Translations under genes and position numbers: made by a program
From: Apostichopus japonicus
Lineage: Eukaryota > Echinodermata > Holothuroidea > Aspidochirotida > Stichopodidae
DNA: 64,000 nucleotides
Direction of reading: 5' to 3'
Assembly (NCBI RefSeq): GCF_037975245.1
Contig: NC_092567.1
Location: 21,672,376 to 21,736,375 of the forward strand
The notes under the pieces: generated by a model
Told to the model about the DNA's origin: nothing
Seen by the model: the letters and a program-made list of their open reading frames with translations, nothing else
The model's database searches: none
Part shown: positions 22,151-35,404 of the stretch, piece after piece
Numbering within the stretch: position 1 is the stretch's first letter
Layout of the letters: each line of letters begins with the position of its first letter

Positions 22151-23853
22151 TTAAAAGCAATAAAACATAGTGTACTGGAGGTTGTGAGTTCTTGTCCTGG
22201 CTGGCTAAAGTAAGGTGGGCTTTTCATCCAGGAGAAATCCAAAGTTTTGTTAATCTGAAATGGTATATCAAATTGTCAAAACAATTCAAATACATGAGCC
22301 GGGATAAGTTATAAGCTTTTCAGTTCCTACCACATGCATATGACGCTGCTCGGTGTCGTAAAATAACTGCCTTCAATGCTGATAGGGCGTATGTATACAT
22401 TCTAACACCACCCTATGGTAATATCCACATACGTTATACGGACATATAAAGTGAATTCTGATAGGCTAGGAGTTTATTGGGGCAATCAATCGAATTATTG
22501 TAGACTTCGAATTGAATTTATGTCCACATATGTTCCAGCATCAGGCGCAGATGCAAGGGATGTGGGTTACCATCTCCCCTTTCTAAAACCCACACATCAA
22601 ATAAATGCAGTTATATCCACCAAGTTGGGTGTGGATCTTATTATATTATAGCCTTAATGTGCCTCGGAATGCACCACTTTCACGTGTAACATCCCACCCC
22701 CCCCCCACATACACACATACGAGTCGGCTTCAACGGTCCCAGGGTCGCATCTCTGCCCACCCCAGAGTATGAACAGTAGGTCGTGTTAGTCCAATTAATA
22801 AAACGATTAGAAAGTGCGCCATCTATTTTGTCCGCCTTCAGATCTTTATGAGAAATGTAGTTTTCATTCGGTAAATGAGTTGGATAGACGCTTTATGTCA
22901 ACTTACCTATGGCTTGGTAAGGGCAGGACGTATGGAAAGCCATTTTAACATTTAATCGGGAATTTCGGATATCTCGAAAAAAGTTAAGATATCTCAAATT
23001 AAATTACAGATATCTCCAATTTATTTAAGATATCTACAAATAATTGCAGATATCTTAAAATCAAATTCAGATATCTCGAATTCAATTTCAGATATCTCGA
23101 ATTCAATTTCGGATATCTCGAATTCAATTTCGGATATCTGAATTAGAATTTCAGATATCTCGAAATCTATTTTAGATATCTCGAATTCAATTTCAGATAT
23201 CTCGAATTCAATTTTCAGATATCTCGAATTCAATTTCGGATATCTGAATTAGAATTTCAGATATCTCGAAATCTATTTTAGATATCTCGAATTCAATTTC
23301 AGATATCTGAAATAAGAAATAATTTCAGATATCTAAAATTCCCGATTAAATGTTAAAATGGCTTTCCATAAGGACGGAGAAGGAAATATTGATCGAATGG
23401 TTAACCTTTAAAGTCTAGTACATACAAAACTATAAGTTGAAAATAATATGTCAGTAGGAGCAGATCGTTGTCATGGTTAACATTTCAATCCTTTGCAAAG
23501 GTGCTTAACATCAGATCAAAACCAATCTTCATTAGAAGAAAACACATCCACAGCACGCACGCTGCTCGTACTCCAGAAGTAGTGTTTTAATTAAAGTTGA
23601 TGAGAAAGCCTTTATAACGAAAGAACTATTTTTTCCCCTTTAAAGATTACCCTTTAAATTTCACAATAGTCCTGTCTGGTTGCTTGCCTTAGATAGGCAA
23701 TTAATTCAGTACGTCACTTCTATAAATTTGAACGTATAATTAACAAGTAAACATTGAATACTTCCGCTTCTAAACGTTCTGTCTTACAGACATCCAGGCT
23801 ACATTATTGCCTACTTCAAAAACAATTTGAAGAAGGTGGACTTTGTCTATTAG
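22142..23853 (+). CDS. Candidate two-exon microprotein (43 aa), tentative
   Basis: Exon 22142-22209 starts ATGGCGGCTTTAAAAGC in an AAGATGG context (A at -3, G at +4), reads MAALKAIKHSVLEVVSSCPG and ends CTAAA|GTAAGG, phase 2. An acceptor gttctgtcttacag ends at 23789. Joining in phase gives KHPGYIIAYFKNNLKKVDFV and a stop at 23851-23853. The product would be small and basic, with one weakly hydrophobic stretch. I do not recognise it. Open length alone is not significant at this size; support comes only from the start context and splice sites. The intron holds the palindromic 440-bp element. It could equally be chance. Confidence 0.28.
22931..23370. mobile_element. 440-bp palindromic element with GATATC array
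   Basis: It is bounded by perfect 35-bp terminal inverted repeats at 22931-22965 and 23336-23370 (outer sequence TATGGAAAGCCATTTTAACA). It is flanked by a direct AGGACG at 22925-22930 and 23371-23376, which fits a 6-bp target-site duplication. The inside is a degenerate tandem array of about 21 bp per unit, built around the self-complementary GATATC with AATTC/AATTTC spacers. The element can therefore pair with itself along most of its length. No protein is encoded; the long frame on the minus strand is repeat translation. Confidence 0.85.
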
Positions 23854-24122
23854 GCTGTGTGAAATGAACGTTGCTAGTCAAGTCAAACTGAATGTTCATA
23901 TTCAAGCCTACTGAAAGTGAACCAAAATCAGTAGCGTGCTCAAAAGGGGAGGGAGAAGGAGCGTTCTCCCACCTCCTATCGTCAGTCGGTTGGATTTTAC
24001 ATTTAGCTTAGAAAGTATTACACCACTGCTTGTGATGCAACCGCCCTCTCCATTTGCAACATCGCACCAAAAAAGATCTAGAGTAATTTGTTTAGCGCAC
24101 TTTCTCCGTTAAGAGCCAAACC

Positions 24123-24124
<2 letters not shown>

Positions 24125-24206
<82 letters not shown>
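24125..24206. repeat. (TA)n microsatellite
   Basis: Pure TA array of about 80 bp. Confidence 0.96.
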
Positions 24207-24208
<2 letters not shown>

Positions 24209-26781
24209 TATCGCTTTAAATTCGTAAAAGTTGGTAGGCCTTTAAAAAATTTGGGAGCGCGCGATAACCAATCACAAATTCCATTTAGCATGTATTTTTG
24301 GGGGGTTTTATATAGTCTGCATAAACATTAGCCCATCAAAAGATCGAGGGTTGCTAAGTGACCGACGAAACAAACAATGTCTTGTCGTCTGCGCGAGTAC
24401 TATATATTTTTGAACAAATATATATATCCGTGCAAAGATGTGACGTTATGACGCCTTCGTGTACTTTACCAAATTAACTCACGATTTTTTCTTATGTTTT
24501 CAATGAAAATATTTTTATCGCCTAAATTCGATTTGTAACAACAAACCGTAACATCCAAGAATACATGTGTAATGTGCGAAAAACTGGAATTATAAGAGAA
24601 CGGGCGTAGAATTTACAGATTGGTTAGATAATTAGTTGGGGGTTCTATTCCATCCCATCGCGAATAAAATTGTGTCACATAAAACTTAAAGGGAGTGCAG
24701 TGACAAACACCTTATACAGAGAAAAATATTCCAGGCTGTTATTTGACAATCCCATCTCGTGACACTTTTTTAATAAATTGAAATAGGTCATCGTTAATTG
24801 AATGTAACCTAGTTTGAATGGTCAGACCCTTCCTTATTACAGGAAGCCGATCCTAATAAGTGGTCTGTGACGTCATCATGGTTTAGTTTCTTCAGCTGCT
24901 TCACGAAATTTTCTATTATAATCATCTTGTTAAATTGTCTTCGAAATATGATACGTTAGGAATGCTTGCTTATATAGTATTCGATGTTCTCTGCATGTAT
25001 TGATCCACCCCACCGACATAGTACAGACTAATCAACTTTCCTAGTGTGCAGTACGTAGTATATTACGTCTATGAATATTAAACCTGAACAAAGTTGACAA
25101 GTCTTCGACTTTTGTTTCAAAAAAGCAGAATACAGCGCCATTTTGCATCTAAGCAACTTCCACACTACTAAAGATTCTCAAAGAGGAAGCAAACCATACC
25201 TTCGTAAGAACCCTTTCCAAGGATAAGATAGCATCTGACCCCTCTCCCATGACAGAAATTTTGGTTCCCCTCACCCCCCCCCCCACCCCCACCCCTCCCC
25301 CGTCATGGTGATTGGCGATCTTGATTTCATGTTTTTCTATCTTTCTTTCTTTTTTAGCACAGCTTGTCCTTTCTCTGGTATAACAATAGTATAAATTGAT
25401 ATATAAGGATTCGCCTCCATAGCCTTGTATATGTTGCACACTGAGAAAGCGTGATTCCATTTGCTAGGCTCATAATTAAATAGGTTTTCTTCTAAACAGA
25501 GGACAGCTGCCAAATTTACATAGCGATCGGTAGGCCACCTTAAATGTAGTTTATATGCTAACTGGGACAGCCAAGATACAGGTTGCCACGGAGACGATAC
25601 ACCAAACATAGACACGTTAAATCGATCTCTGTTGTACTTCACGGATATCTGACGACTTTAAAGAAGGACATGCTGGTCAGATTTTTTTGCTTTTTCTTTG
25701 GCCTACGTCATAATGACGCCATATCCTGTTCTTAAAGGTGCCTCGATGGATTCAAATGGCTTTGAATTCAAGCAGGATTTTCATGAGGTATTCTTTGTTT
25801 TAAAAGATAAAAGTATAGTGAATAACGAAACTTGTGGGAGCCGCTAATTGATGTACAATAAAGACTATGAGATTTCGCAAAACGCCCATGCCCCCCCCCC
25901 CTCACACTTCATTCATTCCCCCACCACACCCAAAACCAGAATAAGTTTACCATAAATGAATATGATAATTAAATTATATTTTTAAATTTCATGTCCGGGT
26001 CATTGACTCTCTTGTTCTACATTTGAGACTTCTTTACCACATGTATAGGCATATCATTATCAAATGAACGCACATAAAGGACACATTTTATGGGAAGACA
26101 CCTTTTAGCTACCCTGCTTTATTTTAAAACTACATCACTTCATTGGCTCCGTCATTTAGGCCTCGTTCTATATAAGTACATAGCTTCGCACCACTAAAAT
26201 CCTGCCTCACACTGACCGCTAGGTGTGTGCACCCCAGCTTAAGAAACGTTGCTTCAATGAAAATGTCTCCCTTTTAGAATATAAATTTACAAGTTCGTTT
26301 TTCTACGAGGCATTATAATGAATCCTTACTGTGACTGACTGGATCTGCGAAACTGCATTGCATGGTTATCATCTTACTGGTAAATGTCATACGTCATTTG
26401 ACGCAACCGTAAACAGTGAACGCGACACAGTAATAAGCCGCTGCTAACGGCTGTGTAATCAAGGTTAAATATTAGCTTATGACGTCACTTCATTTCCTTC
26501 GTCATTGAGTTAAGATATTCATTTCCTGAACAATTAATGAGAAACCCATAGCGACCAACGGTACTCCCAGGGATAGGCGATGTAATTAGCTGGTTTTGGA
26601 CTACGACGGAATTTTGTGTGAGAGTTGCAAGCCTTTTATTGATAATAAATTTTCAATGCGAATTTAATTAGATTCATGTGTGTTTTTGTCTAACCTCACA
26701 GTAATATACCTTATAACACAGAGGCCATATGCGGAAATTAAATTCAGTGCAGTCAATGAGCCGCAGGCTGCACAGTGTTCA

Positions 26782-26783
<2 letters not shown>

Positions 26784-26843
<60 letters not shown>
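26784..26843. repeat. (TA)n microsatellite flanking the hairpin
   Basis: Pure TA array of about 60 bp, directly left of the inverted repeat. Confidence 0.95.
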
Positions 26844-26845
<2 letters not shown>

Positions 26846-26846
<1 letters not shown>

Positions 26847-26968
26847 ATTTTGTAATCAAGTAAAACAGTTAGTCTAAAGCTGAAGATAGTTGCCAATTAG
26901 TGATAACAATGTCGTAGCCTATATGTAAAAGGTCATCAGTAGTTAATGGTATGTATTGTGTAATTGTG

Positions 26969-27008
<40 letters not shown>

Positions 27009-27134
27009 CACAATTACACAATACATACCATTAACTACTGGTGACCTTTTACATATAGGCTACGACATTGTTATCACTAATTGGCAACTATCTTTCTTCA
27101 GCTTTGGATTAACTGTTTGACTTGATTTCAAAAC
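26846..27134. repeat. Long inverted repeat (hairpin) with AT loop
   Basis: The left arm 26846-26970 is the near-perfect reverse complement of the right arm 27003-27134. For example, GGTATGTATTGTGTAATTGT pairs with ACAATTACACAATACATACC. The loop is (AT)n at 26971-27002. Mismatches are few: ATCAGTAGTT/AACTACTGGT, and small gaps near the outer end. The arms are about 125 bp. It could be a fold-back transposon; I did not find a clear target duplication because the left side runs into (TA)n. Confidence 0.85.
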
Positions 27135-28371
27135 GGATAGACTTTACTCCATTTTATAGTTACTATGAAAAGTCACCACAACAAAGAGTTTGTGGAAGAA
27201 ACAGCAAAAATGTCATCTCCCAACTGAGCCCATCGCCTTACTTAACATTGGTCTTGACAGTGGACAGATTTGAGAATTTATAGAATATCATCATAACCAG
27301 AAACTGGCAAACTGTATTTTAAGATATAATTTCTCCGCCTTCCACACCCTAACCGAGCAAAACCAACATTGCCGTAGAAGATGCATCACAAGTGATACTA
27401 AAGCATCTACGACTGTGTATGCGTGTTAAATCAACAATCTGTGTTATGTTACTTTGCTGTTGAAATAATCTGTTTTTATTTATATTCGTTCATATTTGCG
27501 GAGAAGACAGCATATGCCTCCTCTTGCCGTCAAATTGACAGCGATTGGGGCCCGTAAGATGAGCGAATCACGTCAAACAATCCAATTAAATTTAGCCTCA
27601 AACAGTCTTTTTGCTCAAGTTTCTAACGATCACATGTTCGTGACCGCGCTGTTGTCATGTCACATCCGATCTGTCGAATGCATAAATATATGCAATCTGA
27701 ATATTGATTAGTCCATTCACAAATAGCAAACCACAAAAGCCAGCCAGCAGGTTAGGTGTGAGGAGATGTTTCACCTGGATAGTGGCAATGAGCTGGAAAC
27801 ATCCAGAGCGTCACAGTAGCTCTTAAGGCGGACACATATACAATATTGCTTAACGTGAAAACGGCATCTACTGCTGACATAATATACCCCCCTTAATACT
27901 ACTATGTACGGTACATAAACGATACAACACGATAGGACACGATAGAAGATATCTATGGTCGACGTCGTAATAATTTGCCGGGAATGTTTCTTGCCTTTTT
28001 TTCAAGTTTCAATCAAAACTCATGATGTAGCATGTAGGCCTACACTTTGTCAAACGACAACACAAGGCAACGGTACAATTGCATGGTGTTTGAAATCCCT
28101 TGGATGTTTTGACTACCACTCTCTGACACAGTCTATAGATACTGAGAAATTTTAATATCTTACTAAAACTCTTAACAATTCTGGACGTAAGGATTTATGA
28201 TTAGTGAAAGAGTAAAAGTCGCCCCCCTCTCCCAACCGTTTTTGTAGTTGAATACACATTTTTTTTCGAAAACGTCGCCCAAGATAGAGCATCGGCGGTT
28301 TATAGAAAATCCAAACAACTTGATCCACTTGCAAGCCCTGCAGTCCGTTACATATAAGTTGAGACTGTAAA

Positions 28372-28403
28372 CCACGTGATCATGGCGGTATTACCGTCAC
28401 GTG
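28372..28403. promoter_or_regulatory. Paired CACGTG E-boxes
   Basis: CCACGTGATCATGGCGG is followed 25 bp later by CGTCACGTGAGT. Two palindromic CACGTG boxes within 32 bp fit bHLH-Zip binding (USF/MITF/TFE type). No gene start could be assigned; the ATGGCGG between them opens only a 16-codon frame. Confidence 0.35.
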
Positions 28404-29684
28404 AGTACCCAGGGTCCCTTAGAATTAAATAGTAGGGAGCTCCACCTAGAGTAACAGCTCCCTGGAAACAGAATATATACTATACACATACCATGGTCTT
28501 ACGGATGTGACCGCCTACCGGGTAAGAGGGTGGTTCGCGCAAAACAAATCTAAGCAAAATGTGATGAGAAGCGATCCAAGCTCATACGCCCATATACAGT
28601 ACCCCTCAAGATCTACGCTGCGCGCGTGCAAGTAACATTCAGATATTAGAACTGTTGAATATATTGAAGGGTCATTCAGAACAGGGCGGCGTACGCGCAA
28701 CTCCTTGATTTTGGAGTGAAGGGGCCGGGACTTGAGGCTTTGTCCTCTGTGAAAGCTATCAAGGCTTTTACAGCGGGATTGGCACTGAAAAACGATTTGA
28801 ATGATTATAGTTGGTTAATATTAGTTTATGAAGATTTTGTTTTTGCTATTGTTTGTTTTTTAATTCAATGCAACTTTTTTTATACTTTGCGTAATGTAAG
28901 TTCTTAGAAAAAGGGGTCGAAATATCCAATATATTTTTTGTAAACTTTGTAATCCGTTCGTCTCTGTTCCTTTTTATAAGGACTTACTTTTGTAACATTT
29001 TCCAGATATTACGGATGGTTTGTATAATTCCGACTGGACATAAACAACTGCTATTTTTACGGGATATATATGCGTAAAAATGACAGATTAATCTTACAGA
29101 ATAATGCCAGTTTCTCGAATCCATGTAAACACTGATAATCATAAAGTGATGTCAAACTTCACCATAAAATTATCACCATGGCAACAAAAGACAAATACAT
29201 AAGCAATTTATTGAGTACACACACACACGTCATCGTAGCTAGAAAAATGGAGTGTAGCAAGTCAAGAAAATCTGAATGAAGCCCACTAGTACACTAACGA
29301 GAGCACATATTGTCAAATGTCATCTGAGAATAAATGTCCCCATAATTACCAGAAATAATCGACTCGGGCTTTTCTACCTTTGCCAAACTCTTGAGTTCTA
29401 TTTCCTACCTAAAATGACGTCACGTACTACGAATTTCTAGAGAGTAATCATACCGTTGGGCGTATAAATGTCTTGTTGATTCCCCGACCGTCTCGGCCGA
29501 CCCATCATGATCTGTAAGGGTCTGCGACAAAGTAGGTATATCACCCTAAAGCTGTATAGGCCTAGTCGAATTGAGAAAATGTTCTCATATTTCGGCACAA
29601 CTTTGGTAGTTTCGGATCACCAAAAAGTTTAAACATGATTTTGACATTTAATGTTTATGCTCTGGGCCAAATGAATTTGAGATG

Positions 29685-30074
29685 GGGGTAAAGGAATTGG
29701 TGGCGGGGGGGGGGGGGGGTGGGGGAGGGGGTGATGTTGTCTGAACCAGCTGAAAAACAGTCATTGTGCAAATTCCGAATTTTCAACTTGATGCAGAGTA
29801 CTAGTTGTATAGCCTTTGATTAAAGACACGAACGTGTTGAAAATATTTTAGATCTTCTGTGAAGTTTCAGGGGGGTAAAGGGGGTAAAGGAAACGAAAGG
29901 GGTAAAGGAATTGGTGGCGGGGGGTGGGGGAGGGGGTGATGTTGTCTGAACCAGCTGAAAAACAGTCATTGTGCAATTCCGAATTTTCAACTTGATGCAG
30001 ATTACTAGTTGTATAGCCTTTGATTAAAGACACGAACGTGTTGAAAATATTTTAGATCTTCTGTGAAGTTTCAG
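29685..30074. repeat. Recent tandem duplication of about 180 bp
   Basis: Segment 29685-29870 and segment 29899-30074 are nearly identical over GTGATGTTGTCTGAACCAGC, CATTGTGCAAATTCCGAATT (one base shorter in copy 2) and ACACGAACGTGTTGAAAATA. The G-tract differs in length. A short GGGGTAAAGG repeat lies at the junction. Confidence 0.88.
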
Positions 30075-33000
30075 GTATTTCGCTAACATTGATCTGGCTT
30101 GGTATATAAAAACTGCTAATACTGTTCTACCTGCAAAAGAGGTTGCACAGAGATGGACATCAGATTCTAGACACTGAAATTTTCACAGATAATGAAACAC
30201 AGAAGGCTATGACATCTTGTTAATTAGACGCGTCATATACACTATCTAGTACGTATCGACTACATACGTGACCATATCGTACCGGCTGTACTGTGTACGT
30301 TAGGTACGTGTGTGAATTTTACACGTAAATACATCGTACCACTATTGAGTGCACAAGCAGAGTGCCTAGCCGCTTGAATGAACATATACCTCCAAAGAAA
30401 GTCAGTAAAATGAGGACTATAATAAGGATTAAAAGCTGCTGGAATTGATGATGTAAGTATCTAATTGTTATTGCACGGAATGAAATTCTTTAAGAGTTGC
30501 TACTGTTTGCTAGAAACTTGTATTTAGCTTTTAACACTGCAGGGTTGTTTATTTACGATCAGTCGCCTAAGCCGTAACTGAAACCTATAAATAACTGTTA
30601 GGCCTAATGTTAACCAGTAATAGGCTATGCACTATTGCAAGTAACAATAAGCCTAAGAAAGACTTTGTAGTACAAGTTGAAGCAGCTAATGATACTGATA
30701 TGCTAAGTAAATAATAATTTAGAAATATAAACTCTGTAGTACAATGATCAGGAATGTATGCTGTCTCTGTTAGCCTCCAACCAAGATTTATTCATATTCA
30801 TCTGCTAACACTGCAGTTTAGGCCTAACTGAGGCCTAACACAAGAGTAACAGTACTGTCTGTAACTAACACTAACAGTTATAATGGCAAATATATTTCAA
30901 ATTAAAGACGAAAATACTTGAAAGGTATGAAAATGACTGGTAATTTGCATCTTGGTAAGCAGTGTATATATGTGTTATGTGATAATTTGTGACTATGTGT
31001 AGCCTTTGCATACTGTAGGACTTGTTTATATTTGGGCCAAGTTAATTTTCAATATTTTTCATGCATTTAATTTCATTCCTGTGATGTAACAAACTTAACT
31101 TTTGCAAATGAATGTTACAAACATATGCTTAGATTCATTTGTTGTTGGAAGAAAGCTCCTCACCCTGACTTGGTAAGCTGTATCTACTTTGTTAGAACAG
31201 TGCAAAGTTAGAACGATACTTTGGATCAAGTCCCATATTTCCTCAGTTGGATTTGTCTATTTATTTAAACTATTATTGAGGTATGTGAAGTGCTGTTCTC
31301 AATATAATATGAGAATGACAATACACCTTCAGGATTAAACTGTACTGAAATTGTGTCAAGATCTCTTACAAACATTAAGCATTAATTACAGTAATTAAAA
31401 TAAGTAAAGGCTGTGAAGTATTGTTCTCAATAATAACTTCACACTGAAAAAAACATTTTGTTGCTTTATCAAAAAGCCATAAGTAATGAAGAATCCAACC
31501 AGGGAAAATGGAACTTCATCTCGACACAGTCCTTTTATTTAGGAATTTGATTCAGTATTTTAGATTTGTCCACTCCTGATATTCTAACATTTGATGATGT
31601 GATATCAGTATTAATGATGATAGGAATGTTATCGTGATGAATAGTAACAAACTTTTGATAGCTTTCAAAAGAATGGGAACATTTAAAGAAAAGCTATCAT
31701 TTTCAACAGGTGAATAAACGTAGTTAAGGTCGTATTGGTCAGCAGTGTGTTCACTGACCATTGTGTTCAGAATGCACAGACAATTCAAATGTCTTACTGA
31801 AGTCATAAGCTGGTGTCATGTTTAATGGAATGGAGGTACAGTACACAATGTTACCCAGGGATATACTGCCATTAGGATGCTGATAAACTCCGGGGGGGGA
31901 GGGGGGAGGACTCCGGGGGGAGGGGGACTTCAGCTTTAAATTTAATGACTGAGAGTGGCGTATTATGTTGTCTAACCACTGACATTGTTGTACAAACTTA
32001 ATCAACTTTGAGATACTAATCTCAGGGCTGCTTCACAGTGAACATAGTGCAATGTTCACAAGTTGAAGTGTAAGAATTAAATGTAAATTAATTTAAGTTG
32101 TTACAATAGAAGTGTACTTTTAATTGACAGTTGACCAGACAGGCTAGATTGATCTATGCTGTTGTACATGAGTATAGATACATCATACTGTACATGTAGC
32201 TGAATTGTGAGGTTAACTTGTGGTTAATTTCAGCTAATTAGGAGGAAGGAACAATTTGAGTATGAATGCCAAACATGACAGTGATTGAATCAATAAAACT
32301 TTGTGTAGCTCTTTCGGAGGTTTACAAAATTTTGTTTCTCATGAAATATTGAAAATACAATGGTTCTGTTATGCAGAAGCTGCTGTTGATCTTTGCAGTT
32401 GTGTAGCAATTTCAGGGAATACGTAGTTCATCCTATACCACATAACAGAATGCTGTGCAAAATGGACAAATTAGCTGGAAAAGTTCGAAAATGAATAGCA
32501 AATTGTGTACACAGGAACCATATAGTATTTTATATGAGGTAAAGTTCAGAGCTTTCAAAACTGCTATGCAAAATTGGAACACAAAAATTATTCTCTGAAT
32601 TTGCACATTTTGCTATAGATGTGAAACTAAATGTATATAAATTATGGGTAACTTTGTCTGACTGGCTGTAGAATCATTGCTATGTTTTGCTTAAATCACA
32701 AAACTTCTTAAAAGAACAGTATTAAGTACTTACCCATTTGTGTGTGTGTTTTATATCATATAGTTCCATTCCCTAACCATCAAAATACTGTAGTTTGTAA
32801 TATAGAAGAAACCCCTGTCCGATTCATTGTGGCCTTGAATATTTTTGCCCAAAATGGCAAAATATTATAAAATAGCATAATTTGTTAAGTTTTGACATGG
32901 TGTTGACATAACTCAACCACTCAGGGGAATACTTTTCTTCCCTTTGTAGACCTTGAAAGTTGATAGTGAAATGTGGCAACATTGATTTTTACATTGAAAG

Positions 33001-34845
33001 CTCTCTTGCATTGATGTGCACAGGTAGTATTTCTAATATTATTACTATTTATAAAGTACTTTTACAATGTACTTTACAACTTATCAATGCTTTAGCCAAC
33101 TGTTGATGTACACAGAAAACAGCATTTAATACTTTACTGTTCAAATGTTGCATAAAAATTTGGAAGGGTTATGAATTTTGTCTCTTATAAAAATGCTATA
33201 TAGTTTCTACTGTGTATGTACTGCATTCAGCTTTTCCTCCAGTACAGAAACCTGCTAAGATTCATCACTGCAGAACTGTTATGTTGGAGCCTGTGCAAAG
33301 AAATAGGATATTTTATGAGGTGACTGATATAACCTTAAATGTTGGATTACAGTATGTTAGCAATAAACAATTTCAACAATTTAAATTAAAATACCAATCT
33401 AAAGCTTCTTTTAAGTGTTGCCATTGGAATGTGTGATAATCCTAGTGATAATTTCATCTGGTTAGGTATCGCATTAGCAATCATTGCACAATATATTATA
33501 TTAGTAAGGATGTATATAAAAAAAATTGTAATATTTTGTATGTAATAAATATTCAGAGTCTATGCAAAATTTGAACACGAAATGATTCCCTGTAATCTGG
33601 TAGTGTTATAATAAACTTGACGGATGAAGGAAACCTTCGGGTAATGTACCTGAAAAACAGTGACCGTTTAACTAAGGGGCATGATGGGATATTATTATAA
33701 GCAGCCGCATGCTATACAACTATTTCATATGTTTATATGATATCTGAAATATTCCTGAATAACAAGAGATATATCTCAAAAGCTAGGAAAATATCATGCT
33801 ACTGAGTTTCCATGGTTCACGCATAATTATGAAATCCAGTACGTCTTGGATGGGAACGTGATCGCTGGAATTCAGGTTGACCTAATTACGAGGTCTGATT
33901 CTGAGGCAAAGGTTGAAAGGAATACCATATCTTTTAGAAGTATGTAAGTTGTTTAGTGACATAATAGAAATTACCATCGGTTATAGATGGCTGATTGCAA
34001 AGTTTCAATATATATTCGTATATTGTATGGTTTTGTTGCCCTTCTTTGAAAAATATGAGCGGAGGAGCGGACTGCCCGGTACTTAATGTACTGCAGCACG
34101 GTACCACTGCCTGCTTACACCTTGAGTGTGTCATGTTTCAATGTACAGAACCTGTAGGCCGCATAGTATATAGACAGTGGCCGTGAGACTTCATACTAAT
34201 GTGTGCAGTATGGACCACCATCTTCTTCATAAACGGGGCAAAGTTTGAAGAATTTCTTGGTGTTGTACGAGGTACAACCAAGGCCTTACAGTACATTTTG
34301 GTGGTCGGAACACCAAACTCGATCTGTTTGTTTGGGTCGGGGGTTGGGGATGGGGGATATTTTCCACCCACCATTATTCAGTGTTCTGTGAAATGTACGT
34401 CACTCTGTGACTTACAGACTACAGTAGTATAGTGTATCTACTACCTAAGTAATTAAATATTTATCAGGTATATAACTAATGAATCTTTTGTTCATGATCA
34501 GATCTGACAATTTTACCTTTTGGGGTTTTACTTTATACTGTACCATATGCAGGCATGAAATTAACGTACATGTTCAGTTTGTTCACTCAATTCAATGTGC
34601 GTTGATGTGTGTTGTTGTTCTAGCTGCAAACACAGTATCTCATGAAGGATATTGGAAACAATATCTCGTTAAATTATAAATATCAAAACAAGAAGAAAAT
34701 AATCATACTTGGAGCTATTTACTTCATAAAAGTTTCCTCCTCCAGGACCGTTCCGTTTTCGCTCCTTTGTTGTTCCTTTGTCCTTATAAGGTGTCAACAA
34801 TTGCCTGAGCCTGCCTTCAATGCTTAGTAATTTCTGGGAGATACA

Positions 34846-35150
34846 GTATAATATAATTCAGTACAATACAGCACAATGCACTGGATAGTGCAATATAGTA
34901 CAATACAGTACAGTATCATACAATACAGCATAGGACAATACAGCACAGTACAGTAAAGTACTATTAATGTACAATACAGCACAGTATTGTACAATACTGT
35001 ACAGTATATATACAGAACAGTACAAGACAGTACAGTATCATACAGTGCAGCATAGGACAATACAGCACAGTACAGTACAGTAAAGTAGTATTAATGTACA
35101 ATACAGCAGAGCACAGTATAGTATAATACAGTACAGTATATACAGAACAG
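34846..35150. repeat. TACAG pentanucleotide repeat field, left part
   Basis: These are degenerate (TACAG)n / (TACAA)n repeats with a higher-order unit: CATAGGACAATACAGCACAG recurs at about 34930 and 35050. The open frames here consist only of repeat translation. Confidence 0.9.
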
Positions 35151-35154
35151 TATG

Positions 35155-35404
35155 TATGTATGTATGTATGTATATGTGATCTTCCCGCAAGCAGGAACTC
35201 GCGAAAGAAGCCATGGAGGCTTGTAGACACGCAAGCCGATCGAAGCCAATCTCTCGGCACACATCCATTTAACGTCCATGTCGGGAAGTTGTTATTGAAC
35301 AACACCCTTGCCAGACGACACACATTGCTGTCGGCGGCCGGGAATCGAACCGGGGATCTCATGACTGGGAGACGCCGGCGTTAACCACTAGGCTATACAC
35401 TCCG
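35155..35404 (-). mobile_element. tRNA-derived SINE inside a TACAG repeat field
   Basis: On the minus strand, A box TAGCCTAGTGGTTA (35395-35382) and B box GGTTCGATTCC (35351-35341) match the pol III consensus well. They are followed by a body of about 150 bp and a (CATA)n-type tail at 35175-35155. Both sides are pentanucleotide TACAG repeats, so the SINE interrupts that field. The body recurs at about 39056-39184. Confidence 0.8.

Larger units (their letters stand above)
19408..34845. other. Gene-poor stretch with repeats
   Basis: It holds the presumed 3' UTR of isoform c to about 20.3 kb, the tentative microprotein, the palindromic element, the hairpin, two TA arrays and the 180-bp duplication. 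Otherwise it is unique AT-rich sequence without supported exons. G- or C-tracts occur at 22688, 25266, 25891, 29704 and 31891. Confidence 0.6.

Noticed and set aside
23021-23233. 70-codon frame with repeated FEISEIE on the minus strand
   Set aside because: It reflects the GATATC array of the palindromic element, not a repeat protein.
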